Shown piece by piece: positions 41,071 through 49,666 of a DNA stretch of 64,000 nt. The stretch comes from Ruegeria arenilitoris (GTDB taxonomy: Bacteria; Pseudomonadota; Alphaproteobacteria; Rhodobacterales; Rhodobacteraceae). Position numbers and translations under genes: made by a program. The notes below the pieces were generated by a model. It saw only the letters and a list, made by a program, of their open reading frames with translations. It searched no databases and was not told where the DNA came from. Position 1 is the stretch's first letter. Every line of letters begins with the position of its first letter. The stretch covers positions 39,188 through 103,187 of the forward strand of contig NZ_WQDA01000007.1 of assembly GCF_013032855.1 (NCBI RefSeq), given 5' to 3'.

Positions 41071-42153
41071 TTAGCCGTTCTGAAAGTAGAACGACAGCTT
41101 CCGGCTGACCCCGCCCGGAGGTCTCGGGAAGGGCGATGCGCGGCGGACCTGTTCCTTGGCGGCCCTGTCGACCTCGGTCGAGCCGGAACTGTCGATAATA
41201 TCGACCCAGGCCAGTGTTCCGTCCGGATTGATTTCAAAGAAGACTTTGGCAAAGCCGCGAACCGAGACATAGACCGGCGGAGTTCTGTTGAGGTGGACAA
41301 GAACCTGCCCGGCGTAATTGGTGACATTCGAGTTTCCCGGGCCTCGACCGCCGGACTGATTGGAATTGCTCCCTCGGGTGAAGGCATCGACCCCCTGTCG
41401 GCGATAGGTCGTCAGCGGTGAGTCGATCTGCTTGTTGGGAAATCGCAGGTTGTCAAAACTGTCCAGCCGGCTGGCCCTTTGGTCGGGTACCGGGGCCGGA
41501 GCAGGGGGCCGGTCCGGAAGGCGCGGGCGGATCGATGTTGCAACCGCCAGATCCGAGACGCCGTCTTCGGTGTCGCTTTCGACCGGTTGCTGCTCCTCCG
41601 CCGGCACTGAGGGGTCCGGGATCGGCGAGGGGGCCGGCAGGGCTGCCAGTTGCTCTGGTTCCGAAACCGGGTCCTCTATGGGTTCGACCGGTGCTTCGGG
41701 CGCCGCTGCGGACTGCGTTTCGGCTTGGACGGGGGGTGTTTCATCCACCTCATCGGCGGCCTGCCGATCACTTTCGGCCGAGTCCGCCGGCTCAACGATT
41801 TCCGGAACGGGCTGATCAGGCTGCACCGGGTTGGTTTGTCCGATATCAGGCGAGTTGACCTTTTGCGGATCCGACGAAGCGACCAGTGTTTCGCTGACGG
41901 GTATTTCGGCCCGGTCCGGCTCTGTCGGCTGTTCGACATCGGGCTCGGGCTCTTCTGCGGGGGTTGGCGGCTCCGGCGGGGTCGCGGTTTCCGCCAGATC
42001 CTCGAACGCATTGCCCAAGGCAACCGTGTCCGGTTGCGGTCCGGCCGTCGCAGGGTCCGCAGAATCCCGCGCGGCTGGCAGCAGCAGGAAAAGGTGGAGC
42101 AGCACCGAAAGCACAAGGGCCAGCGCCGCGACAAACAGAGATTCCCGGATCAT
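41071..42153 (-). CDS. TonB-like energy transducer
   Basis: 360 residues. An N-terminal membrane anchor (about 7-27) with basic start is followed by a long Pro/Glu/Asp-rich spacer (about 35-230). The C-terminal domain (about 270-360) has V-Y-V-S-V-R-G-F-A-K-V-F-F-E-I-N-P-D-G and ends L-S-F-Y-F-Q-N-G, a TonB C-terminal type fold. It should carry ExbBD energy to outer-membrane receptors. It overlaps ExbD by 4 nt (ATGA). No TonB-dependent receptor is adjacent. Confidence 0.85.
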   Translation of the reverse strand: MIRESLFVAALALVLSVLLHLFLLLPAARDSADPATAGPQPDTVALGNAFEDLAETATPPEPPTPAEEPEPDVEQPTEPDRAEIPVSETLVASSDPQKVNSPDIGQTNPVQPDQPVPEIVEPADSAESDRQAADEVDETPPVQAETQSAAAPEAPVEPIEDPVSEPEQLAALPAPSPIPDPSVPAEEQQPVESDTEDGVSDLAVATSIRPRLPDRPPAPAPVPDQRASRLDSFDNLRFPNKQIDSPLTTYRRQGVDAFTRGSNSNQSGGRGPGNSNVTNYAGQVLVHLNRTPPVYVSVRGFAKVFFEINPDGTLAWVDIIDSSGSTEVDRAAKEQVRRASPFPRPPGGVSRKLSFYFQNG

Positions 42154-42527
42154 TCGAGCGCCCGTTCGGTCACCGCAAAGACTGCGGTGGCGCCGAGACG
42201 GCGCAAGGCGCCGGTGACTTCGATCAGGCGTGCCCCGGAAACGTTCCGGTCAGGCACGATCCGCACGGCTTCTTCCCCCCGGCCGGTCATGTAGGTCTGC
42301 GGATCCGTCGGAGTCCCGCGAAAGCTGAGCGTCCCGTCAGCGTGAAGAACCAGTGCATCGGGTGGTTCGCGGCCATCCAGATCGGATGTGTTGACCAGTT
42401 CCAAGTCCGGGTCCAACGGTTGAGCAACGGTTCCGGCGATCAAAAAGAAGATCAGCATCAGAAAGACCACGTTGATCAACGGGATGGTCGAGTCGCGCTT
42501 GCGGCTTGGGCGGTCGTGGCGGATCAT
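42150..42527 (-). CDS. ExbD-like protein lacking the membrane Asp
   Basis: 125 residues with a short cytoplasmic start, one membrane helix (about 16-36) and a periplasmic domain. In ExbD and TolR the helix begins P-L-I-D-V and the Asp is essential for proton flow. Here it reads P-L-I-N-V, with Asn19 encoded by AAC (42471-42473 complement). The upstream paralogue keeps Asp19. So this copy probably cannot carry protons and may act as a structural partner in an ExbD heterodimer. Coupled to the TonB-like gene. Confidence 0.88.
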   Translation of the reverse strand: MIRHDRPSRKRDSTIPLINVVFLMLIFFLIAGTVAQPLDPDLELVNTSDLDGREPPDALVLHADGTLSFRGTPTDPQTYMTGRGEEAVRIVPDRNVSGARLIEVTGALRRLGATAVFAVTERALE

Positions 42528-42531
42528 GGGG

Positions 42532-42897
42532 TCACTCCAGAACCGTTACCGACAGACCGTCGAGGCCGCGCAATTTCACCAGAAAGTCAACAAGCCGTTG
42601 GGCGTTGACGTCGCCGTCAAGACTGACCAGCACCTGCCCGGGCTGCAGTGCCTGTGCCAATTCATCCAGCGAGAGCGGTGCTCCGTTCAGCACCACGCGG
42701 TTCGCCCCCAATTGCACAAATGCGCGATCCGACGGGGCGCTGGGCTCTGATGGGCCCGCGGCTGCGCTGCTGAGTTGAATTTCTCCGAATGTCGAAAAGG
42801 TCGACGTTAGCATGAAGAACAGCAAAAGCAGAAAAATCACGTCGATGAGCGGTGTCATCGACATGGCGCGCCGAACAAATGGGGCCGCGTTACGCAT
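42532..42897 (-). CDS. exbD: ExbD biopolymer transport protein
   Basis: 121 residues from ATG 42897, which overlaps the ExbB gene by 8 nt. One membrane helix starts S-M-T-P-L-I-D-V-I-F with the conserved Asp19. The periplasmic domain has V-L-V-S-L-D-G-D-V-N and L-V-D-F-L. It forms the proton-driven motor with ExbB. The Asn-containing paralogue follows after 4 bp. Confidence 0.92.
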   Translation of the reverse strand: MRNAAPFVRRAMSMTPLIDVIFLLLLFFMLTSTFSTFGEIQLSSAAAGPSEPSAPSDRAFVQLGANRVVLNGAPLSLDELAQALQPGQVLVSLDGDVNAQRLVDFLVKLRGLDGLSVTVLE

Positions 42898-43555
42898 GTC
42901 CCGGCGCGGCGACAAACGCGGTGCTTGTCGTTGCTGTAGGCAGCGCCTGGGTCGGTACGAGAATCGTGCGCAAGGCCTTGTCTGCGAACACCCGCTCGCG
43001 CGCGGTGCGGCTTTCGAACCAGGACAGGACCATGGATGTGGGCATCGCAACCGCCAGACCCACCGCCGTCGTCACCAGCGCAACCCAGATCCCACCAGCC
43101 AGCAGCGACGGATCCACGCCGGCCCCGGCCGTCTGCAGGCTTTGGAACGCTTCGATCATGCCCAGAACCGTGCCGAACAACCCCAGCAAGGGGGCCAGCT
43201 GCGCGACCGTATCCAAAAGCCGGAAACCGCGCTCGAGCCCTGCCAACGCCAGTCCGGCTTCGGCGTCCAGCCGTTCGTCCAGCCCCGCCGTATCCGAGGC
43301 GTTCATTGCCGCACCCACGATCGGGGCAAGGTAGCTACTGCTGGCGGCCAGACGCTCGCGCGCAGTGTCGTGGTCTCCGGCATCCCAGGCCGCCAATGCC
43401 TGGGACAGCACCCTATGGCGGCCGACGCCACAGGCCGCAAACTGCCAGAGCTTGTAGATCGATACCGCCACGGTCAGGATCGACATCACAAGAAGGATCG
43501 CCACTACTGGCCCGCCCAATGCAAGGATCTGGCCAAGCGCGTTGAAGATGTTCAT
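42890..43555 (-). CDS. exbB: ExbB/MotA/TolQ-type proton channel protein
   Basis: 221 residues from ATG 43555, coupled to the upstream gene (ATGA). Three membrane helices: about 10-35, 108-135 and 150-175. The conserved channel segments are L-A-P-L-L-G-L-F-G-T-V-L-G-M-I and W-V-A-L-V-T-T-A-V-G-L-A-V-A-M-P. As ExbB, it would form the pentameric channel around an ExbD dimer. Confidence 0.92.
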   Translation of the reverse strand: MNIFNALGQILALGGPVVAILLVMSILTVAVSIYKLWQFAACGVGRHRVLSQALAAWDAGDHDTARERLAASSSYLAPIVGAAMNASDTAGLDERLDAEAGLALAGLERGFRLLDTVAQLAPLLGLFGTVLGMIEAFQSLQTAGAGVDPSLLAGGIWVALVTTAVGLAVAMPTSMVLSWFESRTARERVFADKALRTILVPTQALPTATTSTAFVAAPGHA

Positions 43556-43986
43556 CCCAAAAGCTCCATTTCCAAGCGGCTGGTCACCGACAGGGCCGAA
43601 TTGCAAAGATCACTCTCGGAACCGCCTGTTACGCAGGAACTGGCTCCGTTTATCAGAACGCGCCCGACCGTTGCGCATGGTCTGTCAGGCAGGTCGAACT
43701 GGCGCACACGCGGGCGGTCCTGCGGCAAATCCCGAAAATCGAACAATGACAGTTTGATCACCGAACCCTGCGTGTCGAAGATCACGGTTTCGAAAACGGC
43801 TTTGTCGATCGCCTGTCCGGTTTCGTTGGTGATCAGAAATGACAGCCGACAGGCCTGCCCTACATCCTGCGCCGCGTTGAGTTCCAGTGACAACCCTGCG
43901 CCATCGGCGTCAGATGATTGCGCACTGGCCGCAAAGGGGAGGGCTGAACATGCGATAAGGGCGGGTAAAAGGTGACGCAGTTTCAA
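43552..43986 (-). CDS. Small exported Cys-containing protein of the exb operon
   Basis: 144 residues. The signal peptide ends near A-A-S-A-Q-S (about 23). The mature part is beta-rich and has four Cys (Q-A-C-R, R-P-C-A, S-S-C-V, D-L-C-N), consistent with two disulfides in the periplasm. I do not recognise a named family. It is the first gene of the exbB-exbD-exbD-tonB operon and overlaps exbB by 4 nt, so a role with the energy-transducing complex is likely but unproven. Confidence 0.78.
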   Translation of the reverse strand: MKLRHLLPALIACSALPFAASAQSSDADGAGLSLELNAAQDVGQACRLSFLITNETGQAIDKAVFETVIFDTQGSVIKLSLFDFRDLPQDRPRVRQFDLPDRPCATVGRVLINGASSCVTGGSESDLCNSALSVTSRLEMELLG

Positions 43987-44152
43987 TGATAGAACCTCAT
44001 TCTGAACACGTGGTACCTGCAGCCCGCCAAACAGTGCTGGCGCCGTGTCTGTGATATCTTAGACCGTCTGTACGGGGAAGGGTTGGCGGGGGCTTTGTGA
44101 TCGTTCGTCAGGCGAAACCTCGCCAATACTCTTGGAGGTTCGCGGCTGTCGC

Positions 44153-45352
44153 TCAGGTTTCGACAAGATATCTGTCCGACAGAGGCAGGCTGGCTGCCCC
44201 CAGGGCGCGGGCATCCGGACCCACCGACCCGGCCAGAACCGAGGGCTGCTCGAGCCCGGTAAAGTTCAACCGGGAGAGATGCGTCTCGACACGTTCGATC
44301 AAGCGCGCGGTAACGCTCTCGGGCATCCAGCCGTCGATTTTCACCGTTTCAAAGTCGATCAGGCTGCAGGAAGACAGGATCGCATAGGCCAGACCTTTCG
44401 CGGCCTCGTCCATCCATGCTTCGAGAAGCGTGTCCGGCATGTCCCAATGGTCCGGGGTCTCCCACATGTGGAAGGGATCCAGCCCTGCGGCGACAAGCTT
44501 CTGCTCAAGCACGCACAGGCTGGCGACATCGATCAGGGGTTTGACTTCGCCCGAGCCGACGGGAACCGGCAACGGACCCAAGGCGCCTGCATTCCCGCGC
44601 CCGGAAAAAATGACGCCGTTCAGGACGACTCCCCCGCCAATGAAGTACCCCATGTAGAAATACAGAAAGTTCCGCGGCCTTTCGGATGGCCCGAACACCA
44701 ACTCTGCCCCGCAAGCCGCGGTAGCATCATTCTGCAAATAGACGGGGATGTCTCGCGCTTGGGAAAGACTGGCTTGCAGATCGGCTGAGCGCCATGGATC
44801 CATCCTTTCTTGTGGGACATTCAGGGTCTGCGCCCAATCCCAGAGATAGAAGGGCATCGCAATGCCCAACCCGGCAACCCGGTCACGCGATGCTTCCGGC
44901 ATCTGGTGCATCATCCGGTCCAATGTGCCCGTGGCGAAATCCAATGTCGCACCGGGGGTGGGATAGTCATAGGTCTCTCGCGCGCGATCCCGTACTTTGC
45001 CCAGGAAATCGGTCAATACCAGCTCGGTGCTGCGGCGGCCGACCTTCAGCCCCAGAAAATAGGCCCCATCCGGATTCAGGCGCATTGGCACGGAGGGTTG
45101 CCCAACCTTGCCACGTTGTGGCTCGCCCCGCAGCAGCAACCCATCGCTTTCCAGTTGGCGCATGATCACCGACACAGTCTGCGCCGACAATCCGGTCATG
45201 CGGGCCAGCTCCGATTTGGCGAGCGCTTGGTGCCGGCGAACCAGCGACAGCACCAGTCGCTCGTTGTGGGCGCGCATGCCACTTTGGTTCGTCCCGCGCA
45301 CGGTCGAAACACGCTCGGGCGGATTGCTCTGCGCTGATTGTTCCTCGGGCAC
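44153..45352 (-). CDS. ROK-family transcriptional regulator of the fructose operon
   Basis: 399 residues. The winged HTH is at about 45-70 (S-E-L-A-R-M-T-G-L-S-A-Q-T-V-S-V-I-M). The ROK domain follows with G-L-K-V-G and F-I-G-G-G-V-V-L-N-G, like NagC/Mlc repressors; it looks like a sensor rather than a sugar kinase. It is divergent from frcB, as the ROK regulator is in rhizobial frc loci. The palindrome at 45397-45432 is its likely binding site. Confidence 0.9.
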   Translation of the reverse strand: MPEEQSAQSNPPERVSTVRGTNQSGMRAHNERLVLSLVRRHQALAKSELARMTGLSAQTVSVIMRQLESDGLLLRGEPQRGKVGQPSVPMRLNPDGAYFLGLKVGRRSTELVLTDFLGKVRDRARETYDYPTPGATLDFATGTLDRMMHQMPEASRDRVAGLGIAMPFYLWDWAQTLNVPQERMDPWRSADLQASLSQARDIPVYLQNDATAACGAELVFGPSERPRNFLYFYMGYFIGGGVVLNGVIFSGRGNAGALGPLPVPVGSGEVKPLIDVASLCVLEQKLVAAGLDPFHMWETPDHWDMPDTLLEAWMDEAAKGLAYAILSSCSLIDFETVKIDGWMPESVTARLIERVETHLSRLNFTGLEQPSVLAGSVGPDARALGAASLPLSDRYLVET

Positions 45353-45396
45353 GGGCCGCTCCTCCTTCAGTCAAGAATGTGGATGCGCCTACCCAG

Positions 45397-45432
45397 TGTC
45401 AATAATAAATAAGAGTGATTTATTTATTGACA
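45397..45432. promoter_or_regulatory. AT-rich palindrome between ROK regulator and frcB
   Basis: TGTCAATAA (45397-45405) pairs with TTATTGACA (45424-45432). A nested AATAAAT/ATTTATT pair lies at 45404-45424. ROK regulators such as NagC and Mlc bind AT-rich dyads of this kind. It lies in the 183-bp divergent region and probably controls both directions. Confidence 0.72.
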
Positions 45433-45535
45433 GAACCCGAGAATCACCGGATGGTTTTACACATGGGAGCCGGCAGAATTCCGTTCGGATTCCTTAGATG
45501 CCCGTCGGGTATCGGAGATATTGGGAGGAAAAGCC

Positions 45536-46552
45536 TTGAAGATTTCAGCATTTGCCGGCGCGACCGCGCTGGCCTTTACAGCCATGGCAGGCGCTGCCGC
45601 CGCGCAGGACACGGTCTGCCTGATCACCAAAACCGACACCAACCCCTTCTTCGTGAAGATGAAAGAGGGGGCCACCGCCAAGGCCGAAGAGCTGGGCATG
45701 ACGCTCAAGGCGTTTGCCGGCAAGATCGACGGCGACCATGAGACACAGGTGCAGGCGATCGAGACCTGCATTCTGGACGGCGCCAAGGGTATCCTGTTGA
45801 CCGCATCCGATACCTCGTCGATCGTTCCGGCCGTCCAGCAGGCGCGCGACGCCGGTGTTCTGGTCATCGCGCTGGATACACCGCTCGAACCGATCGACTC
45901 GGCGGACGCGACTTTCGCAACCGACAACTTTCTGGCGGGCGAGCTGATCGGCAAATGGGCCGCGGCCACGCTGGGAGACGAAGCCCAGAATGCGAAGATC
46001 GCGATGTTGGATCTGGCAGTCAGCCAGCCCTCGGTCGGGGTGCTGCGCGATCAGGGCTTCCTGCAGGGGTTCGGCATCGACCTGGGCGACCCGAACAAAT
46101 GGGGCGACGAAACCGACCCGCGCATCGTGGGCCATGACGTCACCGCCGGGAACGAAGAGGGTGGCCGCAAAGCCATGGAGAACCTTCTGGCCAAGGACCC
46201 GATGGTCAACGTGGTCTATACGATCAACGAACCCGCCGCCGCGGGTGCGTATGAGGCGCTCAAGGCCATCGGCCGCGAAAACGACGTGCTGATCGTCTCG
46301 GTCGACGGCGGCTGCCCCGGTGTGCAGAACGTGGCCGACGGTGTGATCGGTGCGACCTCGCAGCAATACCCGCTGCTGATGGCGTCGCTTGGCGTCGAGG
46401 CGGTCAAGAAATGGGCCGACGAGGGCGTGAAGCCCGAGAACACACCCGGCAAGGACTTCTATGACACCGGTGTTGCGCTGGTGACGGACAAGCCGGCCGA
46501 TGGCGTCGAGTCGATCTCGGTCAAAGAGGGCATGGACCTCTGCTGGGGCTGA
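45536..46552 (+). CDS. frcB: Fructose-type ABC transporter substrate-binding protein
   Basis: 338 residues from TTG 45536; GGGAGGAAA sits just upstream, and an earlier in-frame TTG lies before that site. The signal peptide [20 protein letters not shown] ends in an A-A-A-Q cut. The mature part is a ribose/fructose-type periplasmic binding protein (T-N-P-F-F-V, I-D-G-D-H, D-T-P-L-E-P). Assignment to fructose rests on the frcB-C-A-K gene order known from Sinorhizobium and roseobacters; the ligand itself cannot be read. Confidence 0.88.
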   Translation: MKISAFAGATALAFTAMAGAAAAQDTVCLITKTDTNPFFVKMKEGATAKAEELGMTLKAFAGKIDGDHETQVQAIETCILDGAKGILLTASDTSSIVPAVQQARDAGVLVIALDTPLEPIDSADATFATDNFLAGELIGKWAAATLGDEAQNAKIAMLDLAVSQPSVGVLRDQGFLQGFGIDLGDPNKWGDETDPRIVGHDVTAGNEEGGRKAMENLLAKDPMVNVVYTINEPAAAGAYEALKAIGRENDVLIVSVDGGCPGVQNVADGVIGATSQQYPLLMASLGVEAVKKWADEGVKPENTPGKDFYDTGVALVTDKPADGVESISVKEGMDLCWG

Positions 46553-46561
46553 TCTGAACCC

Positions 46562-46590
46562 TTCAGGGGCCGCAGCGCGCGGCCCCTGAA
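46562..46590 (+). other. Intercistronic hairpin between frcB and frcC
   Basis: TTCAGGGGCCGC (46562-46573) pairs perfectly with GCGGCCCCTGAA (46579-46590) around AGCGC, 9 bp after the frcB stop. There is no T-tract and the operon continues, so it should act as a 3' stabiliser or partial terminator that keeps binding-protein mRNA in excess. Confidence 0.75.
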
Positions 46591-46666
46591 TTGAACCACG
46601 ACCTCACCCGAAATTTTGCTAGAGTCGCCCCAAGACGGGAGCTTGACGCATGGGGGAACCTCACTG

Positions 46667-47740
46667 ATGTCCGACACATCGAGACAGTCCGACGACTTCG
46701 AAGCCGCGGCCAAAGGCAGCCCGGAACAAGTTGCCGAATTCGAAGATCACCACCGCGGGTTCATGGGGACAGTCCAACACTTTCTGCATGTGAACCCGTC
46801 GCTGGTGCCGCTGATCGTTCTGGTCGCGGCGATCCTGATTTTCGGCGCCTTGCTTGGGGCCAAGTTCTTTTCGCCATTCGCACTGACCCTGATCCTGCAA
46901 CAGGTGCAGATCGTCGGCATCGTCGCCGCCGCCCAGAGTCTTGTGATCCTGACCGCCGGGATCGATCTTAGCGTGGGCGCGATCATGGTCATGTCCTCGG
47001 TGGTGATGGGCCAGTTCACCTTCCGCTATGGTCTGCCGCCCACGGTGGCGATCCTGTGCGGTCTGGCCATCGGGACCGCCATCGGCGCGGTGAACGGGTT
47101 CCTGGTCAGCCGGGTCAAGCTGCCACCCTTCATCGTGACGCTGGGCATGTGGCAGATCGTACTGGCCGCCAACTTCCTGTATTCACAGAATGAAACCATC
47201 CGGTCGCAGGAAATCGAGGCCAACGCCCCGATCCTTCAGCTGTTCGGCGCCAAGTTCAATGTCGGCGGGGCGGTGTTCACGGTCGGGGTGATCTTCATGT
47301 TGGTGCTGATCCTGGTGCTGGCCTATGCGCTGCGGCATACCGCGTGGGGGCGCCATGTCTATGCCGTGGGCGACGACCCCGAGGCGGCCGAGCTGTCGGG
47401 CGTGAATGTGCATCGCACGCTGATGTCGGTCTACATGCTGTCGGGGCTGATCTGCGCCTTTGCCGGCTGGGCGCTGATCGGGCGCATCGGCTCGGTCTCG
47501 CCCACCTCGGGGCAGTTGGCCAACATCGAAAGCATCACCGCCGTCGTGATCGGAGGCATTTCATTGTTCGGGGGGCGCGGATCGATCCTGGGCTCGTTGT
47601 TTGGGGCGCTGATCGTTGGCGTGTTTACCCTCGGACTGCGGTTGTTGGGCGCGGATGCGCAGTGGACTTTCCTTCTTATCGGCATGCTGATCATCGCCGC
47701 CGTGGCCGTGGACCAGTGGATCAGAAAGGTAGCAGCGTGA
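46667..47740 (+). CDS. frcC: Fructose-type ABC transporter permease
   Basis: 357 residues from ATG 46667 (GGGGGAA upstream). A hydrophilic start is followed by about nine membrane helices. Family motifs are T-A-G-I-D-L-S-V-G-A-I and A-V-V-I-G-G-I-S-L-F-G-G-R-G, typical of RbsC/FrcC permeases (CUT2). Its TGA overlaps the ATG of frcA (TGATG). Confidence 0.92.
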   Translation: MSDTSRQSDDFEAAAKGSPEQVAEFEDHHRGFMGTVQHFLHVNPSLVPLIVLVAAILIFGALLGAKFFSPFALTLILQQVQIVGIVAAAQSLVILTAGIDLSVGAIMVMSSVVMGQFTFRYGLPPTVAILCGLAIGTAIGAVNGFLVSRVKLPPFIVTLGMWQIVLAANFLYSQNETIRSQEIEANAPILQLFGAKFNVGGAVFTVGVIFMLVLILVLAYALRHTAWGRHVYAVGDDPEAAELSGVNVHRTLMSVYMLSGLICAFAGWALIGRIGSVSPTSGQLANIESITAVVIGGISLFGGRGSILGSLFGALIVGVFTLGLRLLGADAQWTFLLIGMLIIAAVAVDQWIRKVAA

Positions 47741-48516
47741 TGGAACCCATTCTTAAAGGGCGCAACCTAGTCAAACGCTATGGCAAGGTCACGGCGCTGG
47801 ATCACTGCGATTTCGACCTGATGCCGGGCGAGATCCTGGCCGTCATCGGCGACAACGGGGCGGGTAAATCGACCCTGATCAAGGCGGTCTCCGGTGCCGT
47901 CGCCCCGGATGAGGGCGAGATCTGGCTGGAAGGGCTCAAGGTCGATTTCCACTCGCCCATCGACGCGCGCGAAGCCGGGATCGAAACGGTCTACCAGACG
48001 CTGGCCATGTCGCCCGCCTTGTCGATCACGGACAACATGTTCATGGGGCGCGAGATCCGGCGCAAGGGACCGTTGGGTTCGGTGTTCCGGATGCTCGACC
48101 GTCCGGCGATGGAGAAGTTCGCCCGCGACAAGCTGAACGAACTGGGGCTGATGACGATCCAGAACATCAACCAAGCGGTCGAGACTCTGTCGGGTGGACA
48201 GCGTCAGGGTGTGGCCGTGGCCCGGGCGGCGGCGTTCGGGTCCAAAGTCATCATCCTTGATGAACCCACTGCGGCGCTTGGCGTCAAGGAAAGCCGGCGG
48301 GTTCTGGAACTGATCCAGGACGTGAAATCGCGTGGCATTCCGATCATTCTGATCAGCCACAACATGCCCCATGTGTTCGAAGTGGCCGACCGCATCCATG
48401 TGCATCGGTTGGGCAAGCGGCTCTGCGTGATCGACCCCAAGGACTACACCATGTCCGATGCCGTGGCCTTTATGACGGGCGCCAAAGAGCCCCCGGAACA
48501 GGATCGCGCGGCATGA
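47740..48516 (+). CDS. frcA: Fructose-type ABC transporter ATP-binding protein
   Basis: 258 residues. Walker A is GDNGAGKST, signature LSGGQRQGVAVARAA, Walker B IILDEPTAALG, H loop I-S-H-N-M. It is a single-domain ATPase, as in FrcA, rather than the double RbsA type. It is coupled to frcC and frcK by overlaps. The Gly after TAAL, where most have Asp or Ser, is seen in this subfamily. Confidence 0.92.
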   Translation: MEPILKGRNLVKRYGKVTALDHCDFDLMPGEILAVIGDNGAGKSTLIKAVSGAVAPDEGEIWLEGLKVDFHSPIDAREAGIETVYQTLAMSPALSITDNMFMGREIRRKGPLGSVFRMLDRPAMEKFARDKLNELGLMTIQNINQAVETLSGGQRQGVAVARAAAFGSKVIILDEPTAALGVKESRRVLELIQDVKSRGIPIILISHNMPHVFEVADRIHVHRLGKRLCVIDPKDYTMSDAVAFMTGAKEPPEQDRAA

Positions 48517-49151
48517 CGGCCGAAGGGTCATCGCCACAGGCGCTGGCCGAGCGGATCGCCGACGCCGCAGCCGGGCTGGCGAGCGGCGAAGCGCGCCAGC
48601 TTGTCGCCGTGGCCGGGCCGCCGGGTGCGGGGAAATCCACCGTGGCCGCGCTTGCCCAACAGGCGCTGCAGGGGCGCGGCATTCCGACCGGGCTGCTGTC
48701 GATGGATGGTTTCCACTATGGCAACCAGATCCTGACGGCACGCGATCTGCTGCCGCGCAAGGGTGCGCCCGAGACATTCGACCTGCCGGGCTTTCACGCC
48801 TTGGTGCGCCGCCTTCAGGCCGAAGACGAGGTCGCCGTGCCCGAGTTCGACCGCGTGCTCGACAAGTCCATCGCCGCCTGTTCGTTCGTGACCCGCGACC
48901 AGAAGGTGGTGATCGTGGAGGGAAATTATCTCCTGCTGGACGAACCGGGATGGAACGATCTGAGCGATCTGTGGGCGCTGACCGTGTTTCTGGACGTGCC
49001 CCTGCCGACGCTCGAGGCGCGGTTGCTGGACCGTTGGATAGGGCTGGGCCTGCCGCGCGACGAAGCCGAGAGCCGAGCCTTCGCCAATGACATTCCCAAC
49101 GCCCGGCGCGTGGTGCAGAACTCGGGCGCGGCCGACCTGGTGCTGCGTTAG
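48513..49151 (+). CDS. frcK: FrcK-like P-loop kinase
   Basis: 212 residues with P-loop GPPGAGKST (35-43), S-M-D-G-F-H-Y-G-N and V-I-V-E-G-N-Y-L-L-L, the arrangement of the uridine/pantothenate-kinase-like fold. FrcK is encoded with the fructose transporter in Sinorhizobium; its exact substrate remains uncertain. ATGA overlap with frcA. Its stop interlocks with that of the convergent GNAT gene (4-nt overlap). Confidence 0.87.
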   Translation: MTAEGSSPQALAERIADAAAGLASGEARQLVAVAGPPGAGKSTVAALAQQALQGRGIPTGLLSMDGFHYGNQILTARDLLPRKGAPETFDLPGFHALVRRLQAEDEVAVPEFDRVLDKSIAACSFVTRDQKVVIVEGNYLLLDEPGWNDLSDLWALTVFLDVPLPTLEARLLDRWIGLGLPRDEAESRAFANDIPNARRVVQNSGAADLVLR

Positions 49152-49666
49152 CCCAGCGCCTTGTACATGTAGGTGGTGGGTTCGAACACGGGTTCGAACG
49201 GGTTGCGGCAATAGCCGGGAATCTCTCCGGCAGTTTCAAAGCCCAGGCTCTGGTACAGGATGCGCGACGGGTCCGTGCTGCGCGTGTCCAACACCAAAAG
49301 GGTTCTGCCCAGTTCGGTGGCGCGCTTTTGCAGGGCGTGCATCAAGGCGCGGCCCAGCCCGCGCCGCCGTGCGTCGGGATGCACCAGCAGCTTGGCCACA
49401 TCGGCGCGGTGCGGCTGGTTGGGCATCGCAGCCGGAATCAGCTGAACCGTCCCTTGGATGCGTCCGTCGCCATAGGCCACGAAAAGATCCAGCTCTCCGG
49501 CTGACAGCGCCGGGCGCACGCGCTCCTGCCAATAGGCGCGCGCGGCGTCATGGGAAAATGGCAGAATGAACCCTATACTGGCGCCGGCATGCACGCAGCC
49601 ATGCAGGATATCCGCCAGATCCTCCACCGCCTGGTCAAAAGTCGTTTCGGTCAGGCGTGTAATCAT
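49148..49666 (-). CDS. GNAT-family N-acetyltransferase
   Basis: 172 residues. The acetyl-CoA site is V-H-P-D-A-R-R-R-G-L-G-R-A-L (about 91-104, the R/Q-x-x-G-x-G/A type), followed by L-V-L-D-T-R-S and Y-Q-S-L-G-F-E. Substrate unknown. Coupled by ATGA to the XRE-cupin regulator upstream, a common pairing. Confidence 0.9.
   Translation of the reverse strand: MITRLTETTFDQAVEDLADILHGCVHAGASIGFILPFSHDAARAYWQERVRPALSAGELDLFVAYGDGRIQGTVQLIPAAMPNQPHRADVAKLLVHPDARRRGLGRALMHALQKRATELGRTLLVLDTRSTDPSRILYQSLGFETAGEIPGYCRNPFEPVFEPTTYMYKALG

Noticed and set aside
47767..49239. 490-residue minus-strand open frame opposite frcA and frcK
   Set aside because: Arg/Pro/Ala-rich, covers two overlapping real genes and the convergent stop; no motif.
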